DNA of 52,217 nt from Allokutzneria sp. NRRL B-24872 (GTDB lineage: Bacteria > Actinomycetota > Actinomycetes > Mycobacteriales > Pseudonocardiaceae), in assembly GCF_002155965.1 (NCBI RefSeq), contig NZ_MUMH01000109.1, positions 1 to 52,217 of the forward strand. Direction: 5' to 3'. Positions 1 through 6,548 of this stretch are shown piece by piece. A program made the translations under genes and the position numbers. Position 1 is the stretch's first letter, and each line of letters opens with the position of its first letter. Below the pieces are notes generated by a model. The model saw only the letters and a list, made by a program, of their open reading frames with translations, was not told the origin of the DNA and did not search any database.

Positions 1-17
1 CACTTACAGGACACGGC

Positions 18-209
18 CTAGGCGATGACCAGAACCGACCACACGAGGAGGCCGTTCTCCTTGTCTTTCTCCTGTTCAACCGGCAAGCCCTTGGCCCGGT
101 CCTCTGCGGACTGGAACTTGAGGACCGGTTCCACGCCCATGACCAGCGCTCCGCGCGGGAAAACGAAGTCATGTGACGTCGGGAGCCTGCTCCCACCTGT
201 GATCGCCAT
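18..209 (-). CDS. Pra-type replication/integration/excision activator, shortened
   Basis: The 63-residue product starts MAITGGSRLPTSHDFVFPRG and continues with a GVEPV stretch and ENGLLVWSV, the pattern I know from the N-terminal half of Pra proteins of AICEs (pSAM2 relatives), which activate replication and excision. The ATG at 207-209 is preceded by GGAG with seven bases of spacing, so this start is better than the upstream one at 272. Known family members are about twice as long; here a TAG at 18-20 ends the frame just after the conserved VW segment. It could be a truncated, possibly inactive copy. It is divergent from the HTH gene at 369. Confidence 0.5.
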   Translation of the reverse strand: MAITGGSRLPTSHDFVFPRGALVMGVEPVLKFQSAEDRAKGLPVEQEKDKENGLLVWSVLVIA

Positions 210-306
210 CGTGGTTCTCCTGTTGTTCGTGCCGGTCAGGCCACCTGCCCAACATCTCGACACTCGCCACATTCGACGGAAAACCAGGACAAGAGCACCG
301 CATGAG

Positions 307-346
307 GGGACAACTACAGATGTCTTTGCTACCTTGAAGTTGTCCC
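307..346. promoter_or_regulatory. Inverted repeat, candidate operator of the HTH/PLD regulator
   Basis: GGGACAACT at 307-315 is repeated as its exact reverse complement AGTTGTCCC at 338-346, separated by 22 bases, so the half sites are about three helical turns apart. It lies in the divergent gap between the Pra-type gene and the regulator and ends 22 bases before the GTG at 369. Its role as an autoregulatory operator is inferred from position only. Confidence 0.45.
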
Positions 347-368
347 TAGATGTACTCGAGGAGACGCC

Positions 369-1112
369 GTGCCGAACCAGCGTTTGCGGGATGCCTTGCT
401 ACGCAACGGTTTGAACTTCGACCACGTGGCGAAGGCGGCGGGCGTCGACCCGAAGACGGTCGAACGCTGGACGACGCAGGACCGTACTCCGTACCCGCGC
501 CACCGGCACATCCTGGCGTCCATGCTCAGGGAGACCGAGACCTACCTCTGGCCGAACGCGGTCGCCGCGAGCGCCAAGAAGGAGATCAACGACTCCGAGG
601 TCGTGCAGGTCTACGCGCACCGCCACTCAATCCCGCAAGACGTGTGGACGCACCTTCTCGATCAGGCAAAGCTGAACATCTCGATCTTGATCTACGCGGG
701 CATGTTCCTGCTGGACAACCCTGGCCTGCTGAAGACGTTGCGCCGCAAGGCCGACGAAGGCGTGAAGATCCGTCTCCTGCTCGGTGACCCGGCAAGCCGC
801 GAGGTAGCGCGACGGGGCGAAGAAGAGGGCATCGGCAAGGGCACGCTCGCGGCGAAGATCCGCAACGCGTTGACGTTCTTCAAGCCGTTGGCGGATGGCT
901 CTACGGCGGAGATCAGGTGCCACAAGACCACGCTCTACAACTCGATCTACCGCTTTGACGACGAGATGTTGGTCAACACCCACGTCCACGGCTTCGTGGC
1001 AGCGCACGCCCCCGTGCTGCACCTCCGCCGACTGTCCGGCGGCGACCTCTTCGAGACCTACGCGGAGAGCTTCCAGGGCGTCTGGGACGACGCCAAGCCG
1101 CCCAAATGGTAG
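369..1112 (+). CDS. XRE-type HTH regulator with C-terminal phospholipase-D-like domain
   Basis: The 247-residue protein has an N-terminal helix-turn-helix (about residues 5 to 50, including FDHVAKAAGVDPKTVERW). A second domain begins with NISILIYAGMFLLDN and ends with a CHKTTLYNSIYRFDDEMLVN stretch, typical of the PLD-like regulators found in AICEs next to pra and NUDIX genes. The GTG start is preceded by GAGGAG. It reads divergently from the Pra-type gene and is followed nine bases later by the NUDIX gene, so the two are probably co-transcribed. It probably controls element maintenance or excision; whether the PLD-like domain is catalytic cannot be told from sequence. Confidence 0.75.
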   Translation: MPNQRLRDALLRNGLNFDHVAKAAGVDPKTVERWTTQDRTPYPRHRHILASMLRETETYLWPNAVAASAKKEINDSEVVQVYAHRHSIPQDVWTHLLDQAKLNISILIYAGMFLLDNPGLLKTLRRKADEGVKIRLLLGDPASREVARRGEEEGIGKGTLAAKIRNALTFFKPLADGSTAEIRCHKTTLYNSIYRFDDEMLVNTHVHGFVAAHAPVLHLRRLSGGDLFETYAESFQGVWDDAKPPKW

Positions 1113-1121
1113 GCAAGACCC

Positions 1122-1595
1122 ATGGCGCGCACCGATCACTACAAGGACCCGAACGCCCCGCAGGCGAACAGCATCGTTGTGGCCGTCACCGCGTTCATCC
1201 AAGACGAGCACAGCCGCGTGCTCCTGATTCGACGCACCGACAACAACATGTACGCGATGCCCGGCGGCGGGCAAGACGTAGGGGAACCGATCGGGCGCAC
1301 GGTCATCCGTGAGGTCAAGGAGGAGACCGGCGTAGACGTCGAGCCCACCGACGTCATCGGCATCTACTCCGACCCTGCGCACGTCATCGCGTACACAGAC
1401 GGCGAGGTCCGCCAGGAGTTCTCCATCTGCTTCCGCGCCCGCCTGATCGGTGGCGAGCTGCGCACGAGCGACGAGTCCAGCGAAGTCCACTGGGTAGCCC
1501 GCGAGGACCTGGCGAACCTCAACATCCACCCCTCGACCCGCCTTCGGATCGAACACGGATTCGACAACCACGGAACGCCCTACTTCGAGACCTGA
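1122..1595 (+). CDS. NUDIX hydrolase, Pif-like element protein
   Basis: The 157-residue protein carries a full Nudix box: a glycine, five residues, Glu, seven residues, then REVKEETGV. The core fold starts at about residue 18 (IVVAVTAFIQDE). In pSAM2 the Pif protein, which blocks redundant transfer, also carries a Nudix motif, and AICEs commonly pair such a gene with the HTH/PLD regulator, as here. The substrate is unknown. The start ATG follows the regulator's stop after nine bases. It could also be a house-cleaning NUDIX enzyme, but its position in the element favours the Pif-like role. Confidence 0.75.
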   Translation: MARTDHYKDPNAPQANSIVVAVTAFIQDEHSRVLLIRRTDNNMYAMPGGGQDVGEPIGRTVIREVKEETGVDVEPTDVIGIYSDPAHVIAYTDGEVRQEFSICFRARLIGGELRTSDESSEVHWVAREDLANLNIHPSTRLRIEHGFDNHGTPYFET

Positions 1596-1735
1596 CCCAG
1601 GCTCGCCGCTACTAGGCGTTCTGCATCTCACCCGCATACGCAAATAGGTAACATTGGTGAAAAATGCTGACACTTCGTCGGCGGTTTGCGGAAAACTCGC
1701 CTCAATCACGAAATTGCGGGATGGGTGGGACTGAA

Positions 1736-2467
1736 ATGTTCGAGGCGGCTGGCGAGTACCCGTGTGCTGTTACTGAAGGAGGCGAAGAGGGGCTTGAGTT
1801 AGGTTTTCTGTGGTGCGCCAACCAAATGGAGGATGGCGATGTTCTGACACTCTTTATTCCTCTAAGGTCGAGCCTGCGAAATAGTCGACTGCTTCAGGAT
1901 TGGTCGTCCTATCGTGACGTAGACGTGGTGACCTCTCGCGGCGCAAGCTTTATACGCTCCGCTGGACCTGTACTCGCTGTCTGGCCCGACATGGACGCGC
2001 TCGGCCAGATCAGCCGATCTGGCAGCAGGGTAAAAGCTCTATGTGTGGCTGCTTGGGTAGAGGAGTGGGTCCGGCCATGGGTTACGGCGACGCAAGCGGA
2101 GGTTTTGGGTGATGTGCAGGTATGGGCGGAGGTCTCGGCATCGGATGTGGATCCAGTGGTCGAGGAAGCAATGAAGGGGCTGACGCTCACGGTTAATCAT
2201 AACAATACAATTGCTGCTGGCTTTGAGAAAGATCAGGTAGTAGGGACTCTTCTAGTTCTCCACGACGCTGGCTATGAACTTGACAGTGAGGAGTTGCAGG
2301 GATGGGCGCTCGCCAACGGCTGGACGGGAAAGAATCCAAAGCATCTAGCAAGGTACGTGCGCGAAATTAACAGTGGTAAGCGACCTCGAACACGCTCGAT
2401 GCCGAAAAGTAGTTATCTTGATCATCTCAAGCGCAAAGTGGCGGGAGAGGGATCCGATGAAGAATAG
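1736..2467 (+). CDS. Protein of unknown function, low GC, paired with the OLD-type gene
   Basis: I do not recognise a named family. The chosen ATG at 1736 is preceded by GGTGGGA; an earlier in-frame ATG at 1664 has no clear ribosome site and would add 24 residues of unlikely-looking sequence. The C-terminal third has a compact, conserved-looking block (DQVVGTLLVLHDAGYELD, then WALANGWTG and PKHLARYVREINSGKRPR) ending in a basic tail. There is no signal peptide or membrane segment. GC content is far below that of chromosomal genes in the window. It ends six bases before the start used for the ATPase-TOPRIM gene, so the two probably form one transcript and may work together. Confidence 0.6.
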   Translation: MFEAAGEYPCAVTEGGEEGLELGFLWCANQMEDGDVLTLFIPLRSSLRNSRLLQDWSSYRDVDVVTSRGASFIRSAGPVLAVWPDMDALGQISRSGSRVKALCVAAWVEEWVRPWVTATQAEVLGDVQVWAEVSASDVDPVVEEAMKGLTLTVNHNNTIAAGFEKDQVVGTLLVLHDAGYELDSEELQGWALANGWTGKNPKHLARYVREINSGKRPRTRSMPKSSYLDHLKRKVAGEGSDEE

Positions 2468-2473
2468 GTTGAG

Positions 2474-4372
2474 TTGGCGGAGTTCTGGAGGTTGCGCGCA
2501 ATAATGCGTGAGCGCTCCGCAGATTTCTTCCCGGATGTCCACTGTTGTAGGTTCTGGCACGATCAGAGAACCTCAAGTTTGGGGGTCGAGTTGGATTCCA
2601 GTGTCGAGTACAAACCGCTTCTGTCGGGGATTGGTTTTGCTGGGTATCGCTCATTTGCGACCTGGCAGGAGTTTAATTTCGCGACCAAGGTAACCGTGCT
2701 GGCCGGAATAAATAACAGTGGAAAGTCGAACGTGCTGCGGTTTCTGCAGGACGTCATGCCCAAACTGCGCAGCAAGGGGAATACTGAACTCCCTAGTCAT
2801 GCAGTACTGGGCGATCTCGACCGCCCGCGCGGTTTCCGGACAGTCACGACGCTGGAGGTTGGCGTCCCCATTGCGCTCGGAACGTTTGGTGAACACCAGG
2901 ATCCGACAAAGCCCCGGGTGCGTCAGAGCTTCAACTCACTTGCTGAATTTCGAGAAGGCGTTATGTCCTTGTTGTGCGAGGCTGAAGGTCGGTATTGGTC
3001 GCGCTACATTTTGGGCAATGGCCAATTCTTTGTTGCGGATTCTCGAATCGAGAAGGCCATCAGTCAGTGGCCAGAGTGGAGTCGCTACTACCGATCCGCT
3101 CTCGATTCTTTGGGGGGCGGTGCCGTCAATGTTACGGACGTGATGCGCCGCCTCCTGACCTCAATTGGAGGCTTTTCGTCACTCCCTCAGGTTGTAACGA
3201 TCACAAGCGCGCGCCGAGTGGAGGCAACTGACGACGTTGAACCCGACTGGCTTTCGGGTCGGGGCATTATCCGGGCCCTGGGATCGATCCAAAACCCCTC
3301 GCACGACAAGTGGGAAGAGTCTCGGCCGCGGTGGACTGCTATCAACCGGTTCGTGCAGAACGTGCTCGGTGACCCAGACGCCTCGCTCAATATTCCGCAC
3401 GACTACTCGACCATCCAGGTCGAGACGCCTCAACGCGTCCTTCCACTGTCCAGCCTTGGCAGCGGCGTTGAACAGGTCATCGTGCTGGCCGCAGCAGCCA
3501 CCGTCACCACGGGATCCCTCGTTTGCGTCGAGGAGCCGGAGACGAACCTCCACCCACTTCTCCAGAAGAAGCTGGTCCGCTACCTCACTGACCAGACAGA
3601 CAATCAATACATCATTGCAACCCACTCTTCCCATCTCCTCGATGACGCCCGCGCAACCGCTTACCATGTGCGGCTCACCACCGAGGGCAGCGTCTCCCAC
3701 CTCGCTCGACGTCCACACGAACTGGTCAGAATCTGCAACGACCTCGGGTACCGTCCGTCGGACCTGCTCCAGGCGAATTGTGTCATCTGGGTTGAGGGAC
3801 CCTCCGATCGGATTTATGTCCGCCATTGGCTCAAACTGCTCGACCCGGGATTGGCGGAGGGCATCGACTACTCGGTCATGTTCTACGGGGGGAAACTCCT
3901 CGCGCACCTTACAGTCAGCGAGGATGCGCTTGAGGAGTTCATCAGCCTTCGGAGCCTCAACCGGGCGAGCGCGGTCCTTATCGACTCAGATAGGACGAGC
4001 GGCCGCAAGCATATTAGCAAGACCAAGGCGCGGATTAGAGACGAGTTCGCGATGGACTATCCGGCGCCCGGGTTCGCGTGGGTCACGAAGTGCTACACCA
4101 TCGAGAATTACATACCGGACGACATCTTGAAAGCTGCGGTCGAGCAAGTCCACCCCAGGTCGAATTATCGGTCGGTGGGCCAGTGGGAGAACCCACTTCC
4201 GAGCAAGGCAGACGGTCCGACTTTCGACAAGGTCGGCATCGCCGACGCGGTTACGGCGATGCTACAACCACGCCACCTCGATGTGTTCGATCTGCAAGCC
4301 CAAGTGACAGCGCTGCGCGACTTCGTGCGCGCTGCTAACGGCCATTCGATTGCACCAGGCCCCCTGAAGTAG
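2474..4372 (+). CDS. OLD-type ATPase with C-terminal TOPRIM nuclease domain, probable phage defence
   Basis: In the 632-residue frame, a Walker A motif GINNSGKS lies at residues 78-85, an ABC-type signature LSSLGSG at about 325, and Walker B VCVEEPETN followed by IIATHSS from about 350. A TOPRIM domain follows with VEGPSD near 440 and the DxD motif in LIDSDRTS near 505. This order is that of OLD-family nucleases, including GajA of Gabija. No UvrD-like partner is adjacent; the only neighbour in the transcript is the unknown protein upstream. The TTG at 2474 is weak and an ATG at 2504 is an alternative. The first 750 bases are visibly lower in GC than the rest, and the whole gene is below the chromosomal level, suggesting transfer. 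Confidence 0.75.
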   Translation: MAEFWRLRAIMRERSADFFPDVHCCRFWHDQRTSSLGVELDSSVEYKPLLSGIGFAGYRSFATWQEFNFATKVTVLAGINNSGKSNVLRFLQDVMPKLRSKGNTELPSHAVLGDLDRPRGFRTVTTLEVGVPIALGTFGEHQDPTKPRVRQSFNSLAEFREGVMSLLCEAEGRYWSRYILGNGQFFVADSRIEKAISQWPEWSRYYRSALDSLGGGAVNVTDVMRRLLTSIGGFSSLPQVVTITSARRVEATDDVEPDWLSGRGIIRALGSIQNPSHDKWEESRPRWTAINRFVQNVLGDPDASLNIPHDYSTIQVETPQRVLPLSSLGSGVEQVIVLAAAATVTTGSLVCVEEPETNLHPLLQKKLVRYLTDQTDNQYIIATHSSHLLDDARATAYHVRLTTEGSVSHLARRPHELVRICNDLGYRPSDLLQANCVIWVEGPSDRIYVRHWLKLLDPGLAEGIDYSVMFYGGKLLAHLTVSEDALEEFISLRSLNRASAVLIDSDRTSGRKHISKTKARIRDEFAMDYPAPGFAWVTKCYTIENYIPDDILKAAVEQVHPRSNYRSVGQWENPLPSKADGPTFDKVGIADAVTAMLQPRHLDVFDLQAQVTALRDFVRAANGHSIAPGPLK

Positions 4373-4964
4373 CTGGGATTACCAAGCAATCCGCCCGAAT
4401 CAGTGATGTCAAGCATCAGCCAAAGCACGACAACGGTCGATGTGAGTCCTTGCCGAATTGTGCTCTACGGGATCAAGGGCGCGCCGCCAGCGGCGGCGCT
4501 GTGTGCCCGTCGCCTTGGCAGCCGGAGCCGCATCCATCCCGGCAAAGGACGGCCTCCCGCTCCGCTCCGGCCGCCTGCCGGGCAGGCGCGGCCCGCAGCC
4601 TGGCGGAGGGGCGCCGCCGCCGACGGCGTGCAACGCCCAAGGCCCTTCCAGCTACCCGAGTCCGTGACGATCGCGTGATCCCCACCTTGGTCGAGGGGCC
4701 GGGGCGATCGACGCCCGCCGACGCTTCGCGCCAACGGCCAACGGGGGAGGGGCGCTAGGTGCTGACGTGCGACACCACCCCAACCGCCGTGAGCATCGGC
4801 CTTACGTTGGGGTGGCGTGCAGATGGATCTAGCCCGACTCCAGGCCGTCTACAGGCCGTCAGATGTCGGGCAGGCATGAGAAACGCCGAGAACTATCGAG
4901 ACCTATCCTCGCTGGTAGAGGGCCTTTCCAGGCGTGAACGGCCAGCTCGCATCCGGCCTGGTGA
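4373..4964. other. Non-coding right flank of the element, rich in inverted repeats
   Basis: No open frame here looks protein-like. The segment 4475-4760 is extremely GC-rich with strong hairpins, for example GCGCCGCC with GGCGGCGC near 4480 and GCCTGCC with GCAGGC near 4570. A direct repeat CAGGCCGTC occurs twice near 4845. These could be integrase or excisionase binding sites or a transfer locus; I see nothing that decides. Confidence 0.4.
4775..4815. repeat. Perfect 10-bp inverted repeat near the att boundary
   Basis: CCACCCCAAC at 4775-4784 pairs exactly with GTTGGGGTGG at 4806-4815 across a 21-base spacer. It lies about 150 bases inside the element end, a usual place for recombination accessory sites, though a transcription terminator is also possible. 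Confidence 0.4.
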
Positions 4965-5036
4965 GAGATCACCCAGATCTACGAGGGCACCAACCAGATC
5001 CAGCGCGTCGTGATGAGCCGCGCGCTGCTGAAGTGA
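4965..5036 (+). pseudogene. 3' fragment of an acyl-CoA dehydrogenase gene, probable attachment site
   Basis: Reading back from the TGA at 5034-5036, the frame gives EITQIYEGTNQIQRVVMSRA followed by LLK, the characteristic C-terminus of acyl-CoA dehydrogenases. One codon upstream of the glutamate the frame hits a TGA (4962-4964) and similarity ends abruptly. A strong terminator follows at 5053. The simplest reading is that an AICE recombined within the 3' end of this gene, and that the complete gene, with the element-borne copy of the end, lies beyond the left limit of the window. The exact crossover point cannot be placed with only one junction visible. Confidence 0.75.
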
Positions 5037-5052
5037 GGTAGTCCGCTCCTGG

Positions 5053-5081
5053 AAGGCCCCGGTCCCCGCGACCGGGGCCTT
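5053..5081 (+). terminator. Hairpin terminator of the interrupted acyl-CoA dehydrogenase gene
   Basis: A perfect 12-bp stem AAGGCCCCGGTC / GACCGGGGCCTT with a five-base loop starts 17 bases after the TGA of the gene fragment. There is no long T run, as is common in actinomycetes. Confidence 0.7.
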
Positions 5082-5193
5082 CGTCGTCCTGGGCTGGGCT
5101 CATTCAGGATTTGATTGAACGCTTGATCATCTTCACGTCGGCTTTAGTTCAAATTTGTACGGTCTCGAAGGAGGATCTACGGAAGGAACCACT

Positions 5194-5616
5194 GTGGGAA
5201 AGCTCGTGCACGCCCTGCGGGACGTGGTGCTGCTGCTGGCCAGGATCGGCATCGGCATCGTGTTCATCGCGCACGGAGTCTCCAAGTTCAGCGGCATCGA
5301 CGGCACCGCGGCGGGCTTCGGCAAGATGGGCATCCCGATGCCGACCCTGTCCGCCTACTTCGCCGCCACGGTCGAGACCTTCGGCGGCGCCGCCCTGATC
5401 GTCGGCGCCCTGCTGCCGGTCGCGGGCGTGCTGCTCGCCGTGGTGATGGTCGGCGCGGGCGTCTTCGTCCACTTCAAGAACGGCTTCTTCGCGCCGGGCG
5501 GCTACGAGTTCGTGATGACGCTCGCGCTAGCCGCACTGGCACTGGGCTTCGGCGGCGGCAAGTTCTCCGTCGACGCCGTGCTCGCCGCGCGCAAGGGCGA
5601 CCCCGTCATCGTGTGA
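5194..5616 (+). CDS. DoxX family membrane protein
   Basis: The 140-residue product has four hydrophobic segments and the family-typical start VVLLLARIGIGIVFIAHGVS followed by KFSG; the second half contains a GGAALIVGALLPVAGVLLAV segment. DoxX proteins are small inner-membrane proteins, in mycobacteria linked to detoxification and redox homeostasis; the exact activity is not set. The GTG at 5194 has GGAAGGA six bases upstream, so I reject the earlier start at 5155. It is transcribed alone: the acyl-CoA dehydrogenase terminator precedes it and its own terminator follows. A TTGAAC (5115-5120) / GTTCAA (5147-5152) inverted repeat upstream may be a regulator site. Confidence 0.85.
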   Translation: MGKLVHALRDVVLLLARIGIGIVFIAHGVSKFSGIDGTAAGFGKMGIPMPTLSAYFAATVETFGGAALIVGALLPVAGVLLAVVMVGAGVFVHFKNGFFAPGGYEFVMTLALAALALGFGGGKFSVDAVLAARKGDPVIV

Positions 5617-5636
5617 CCCCTGCTGCGTGACCCTTG

Positions 5637-5674
5637 TTGTGCCGGGCGGTCGATTTCCGCCCGGCACAAGGTTT
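5637..5674 (+). terminator. Terminator after the DoxX gene
   Basis: A perfect 13-bp stem TTGTGCCGGGCGG / CCGCCCGGCACAA with a seven-base loop, followed by GGTTTT, begins 20 bases after the DoxX stop codon. Confidence 0.8.
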
Positions 5675-5740
5675 TCCACTCGCCACCCGTGCCTTCACGC
5701 TCGCACGCATCGCGCCTACGCGAACGGCTCCTCTGACGCG

Positions 5741-5801
5741 TTGAACGCACTGAACGGGTCGTTTAGTGCGTTTGAAGTGCACCGAACGGCCCGTTCGGTG
5801 C
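5741..5801. repeat. Intergenic palindrome array, copy 1 (two units)
   Basis: Two palindromic units lie 32 bases apart: GCACTGAACG / CGTTTAGTGC (5747-5769, one wobble mismatch) and GCACCGAACG / CGTTCGGTGC (5779-5801, perfect), each with a three-base centre. They fill the gap between the convergent DoxX and TIGR03089 genes and end 12 bases from the latter's stop. They belong to the same family as the arrays at 24,989, 27,985 and 40,489. Confidence 0.65.
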
Positions 5802-5812
5802 GGTGGCCGGGG

Positions 5813-6520
5813 TCAGGTGGTGAGGTCGACGGTGATGCGTTCGGTGCGACGGCGGTCGGCGAGCTTGGCGGGGTCGGGGTTGGTGCACTGGACCAGCGCG
5901 CCGCCCGCGGCGATCACGGCGACGAGTCCGTCCACAATGGACTCCGGGGAGTGCCAGTCGAGGTCGGAGAGCACGCGGTCGCCCTCGGCGATGCCCTGCT
6001 CCGAAGCACGGGCGCGGGCCAGTGCCACCAACGCGTCCACGCTCAGCTCGTTCAGCGCGGGCTGCTCGCCGGGAACCACAGCGTAGGACCGGAAGAAGTC
6101 CCCGTGCACGCGGATCTCGCCGATGTAGTCCACGGTGCCGGGCTCGGGGTTGCGGATACCGCGGCCGAGCGGGTCGAGCGCGACCGCGGCGATGGTCTCG
6201 GCCTCCACCTCGAACCCTTGCGGCACAAAGGCGACTTCGAAGTCACCGGCGGCGGGATCGGTCACCACGGACGCGCCCGCCCACCACGAGCCGAGCAGCA
6301 CGCCGACGGTCTGCCAGTGCGCGGGCAGGGCGACGAGCACCCGCGCCCCGGGCTCCAGGAACACCTCGTCCCGCAGCCAGTTCGCCGTCTTCGCCGCCCA
6401 GTTCGCCACCGTCGCCCGCGACAGCTCGATGCGCGTGCCGTCGGCGTCGTCGTAGTGGCTGACCAGGGGCTTGGCCGAGTCGGTCATCAGCGGGGCGAAC
6501 AGGGCTTCGGTGACGTTCAT
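5813..6520 (-). CDS. TIGR03089 family protein
   Basis: The 235-residue product starts MNVTEALFAPL and matches my memory of TIGR03089, a protein found next to LCP and rhamnose genes in Actinobacteria (Rv3268 in M. tuberculosis). It looks like a shortened relative of the N-terminal part of acyl-adenylating enzymes (LSRATVANWAAKTANWLRDE, then ARVLVALPAHWQTVGVLLGS) but lacks the catalytic C-terminal part. Function unknown. The ATG at 6518-6520 was preferred over the longer frame up to 6682, whose first 54 residues overlap the upstream gene and are not protein-like. It ends close to array copy 1 and follows the LCP gene after 28 bases, so they are probably co-transcribed. Confidence 0.75.
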   Translation of the reverse strand: MNVTEALFAPLMTDSAKPLVSHYDDADGTRIELSRATVANWAAKTANWLRDEVFLEPGARVLVALPAHWQTVGVLLGSWWAGASVVTDPAAGDFEVAFVPQGFEVEAETIAAVALDPLGRGIRNPEPGTVDYIGEIRVHGDFFRSYAVVPGEQPALNELSVDALVALARARASEQGIAEGDRVLSDLDWHSPESIVDGLVAVIAAGGALVQCTNPDPAKLADRRRTERITVDLTT

Positions 6521-6548
6521 CAGCTGGTCGTCTCCACTCGTCGCGAGG

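Larger units (their letters stand above)
1..4967. mobile_element. Right-hand part of an actinomycete integrative and conjugative element (AICE)
   Basis: The left end lies outside the window. Three genes typical of AICEs sit together: a Pra-type activator on the minus strand, an HTH plus phospholipase-D-like regulator, and a NUDIX protein resembling Pif of pSAM2. Two cargo genes of clearly lower GC follow. The element stops at about 4,965, where a short 3' piece of an acyl-CoA dehydrogenase gene with its own terminator begins. Integrase, Xis and replication genes are not visible and should lie to the left. The call rests on gene content and on the boundary; the att core itself was not compared with its partner copy. 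Confidence 0.7.

Noticed and set aside
2474-4372. Gabija system (GajA with GajB)
   Set aside because: The nuclease is GajA-like, but no UvrD-type helicase gene is adjacent; only an unrelated protein precedes it and non-coding DNA follows.
4403-5013. Short frames in the element flank, some with Arg/Pro-rich products
   Set aside because: They lie in a hairpin-rich GC stretch, lack ribosome sites and give low-complexity products.
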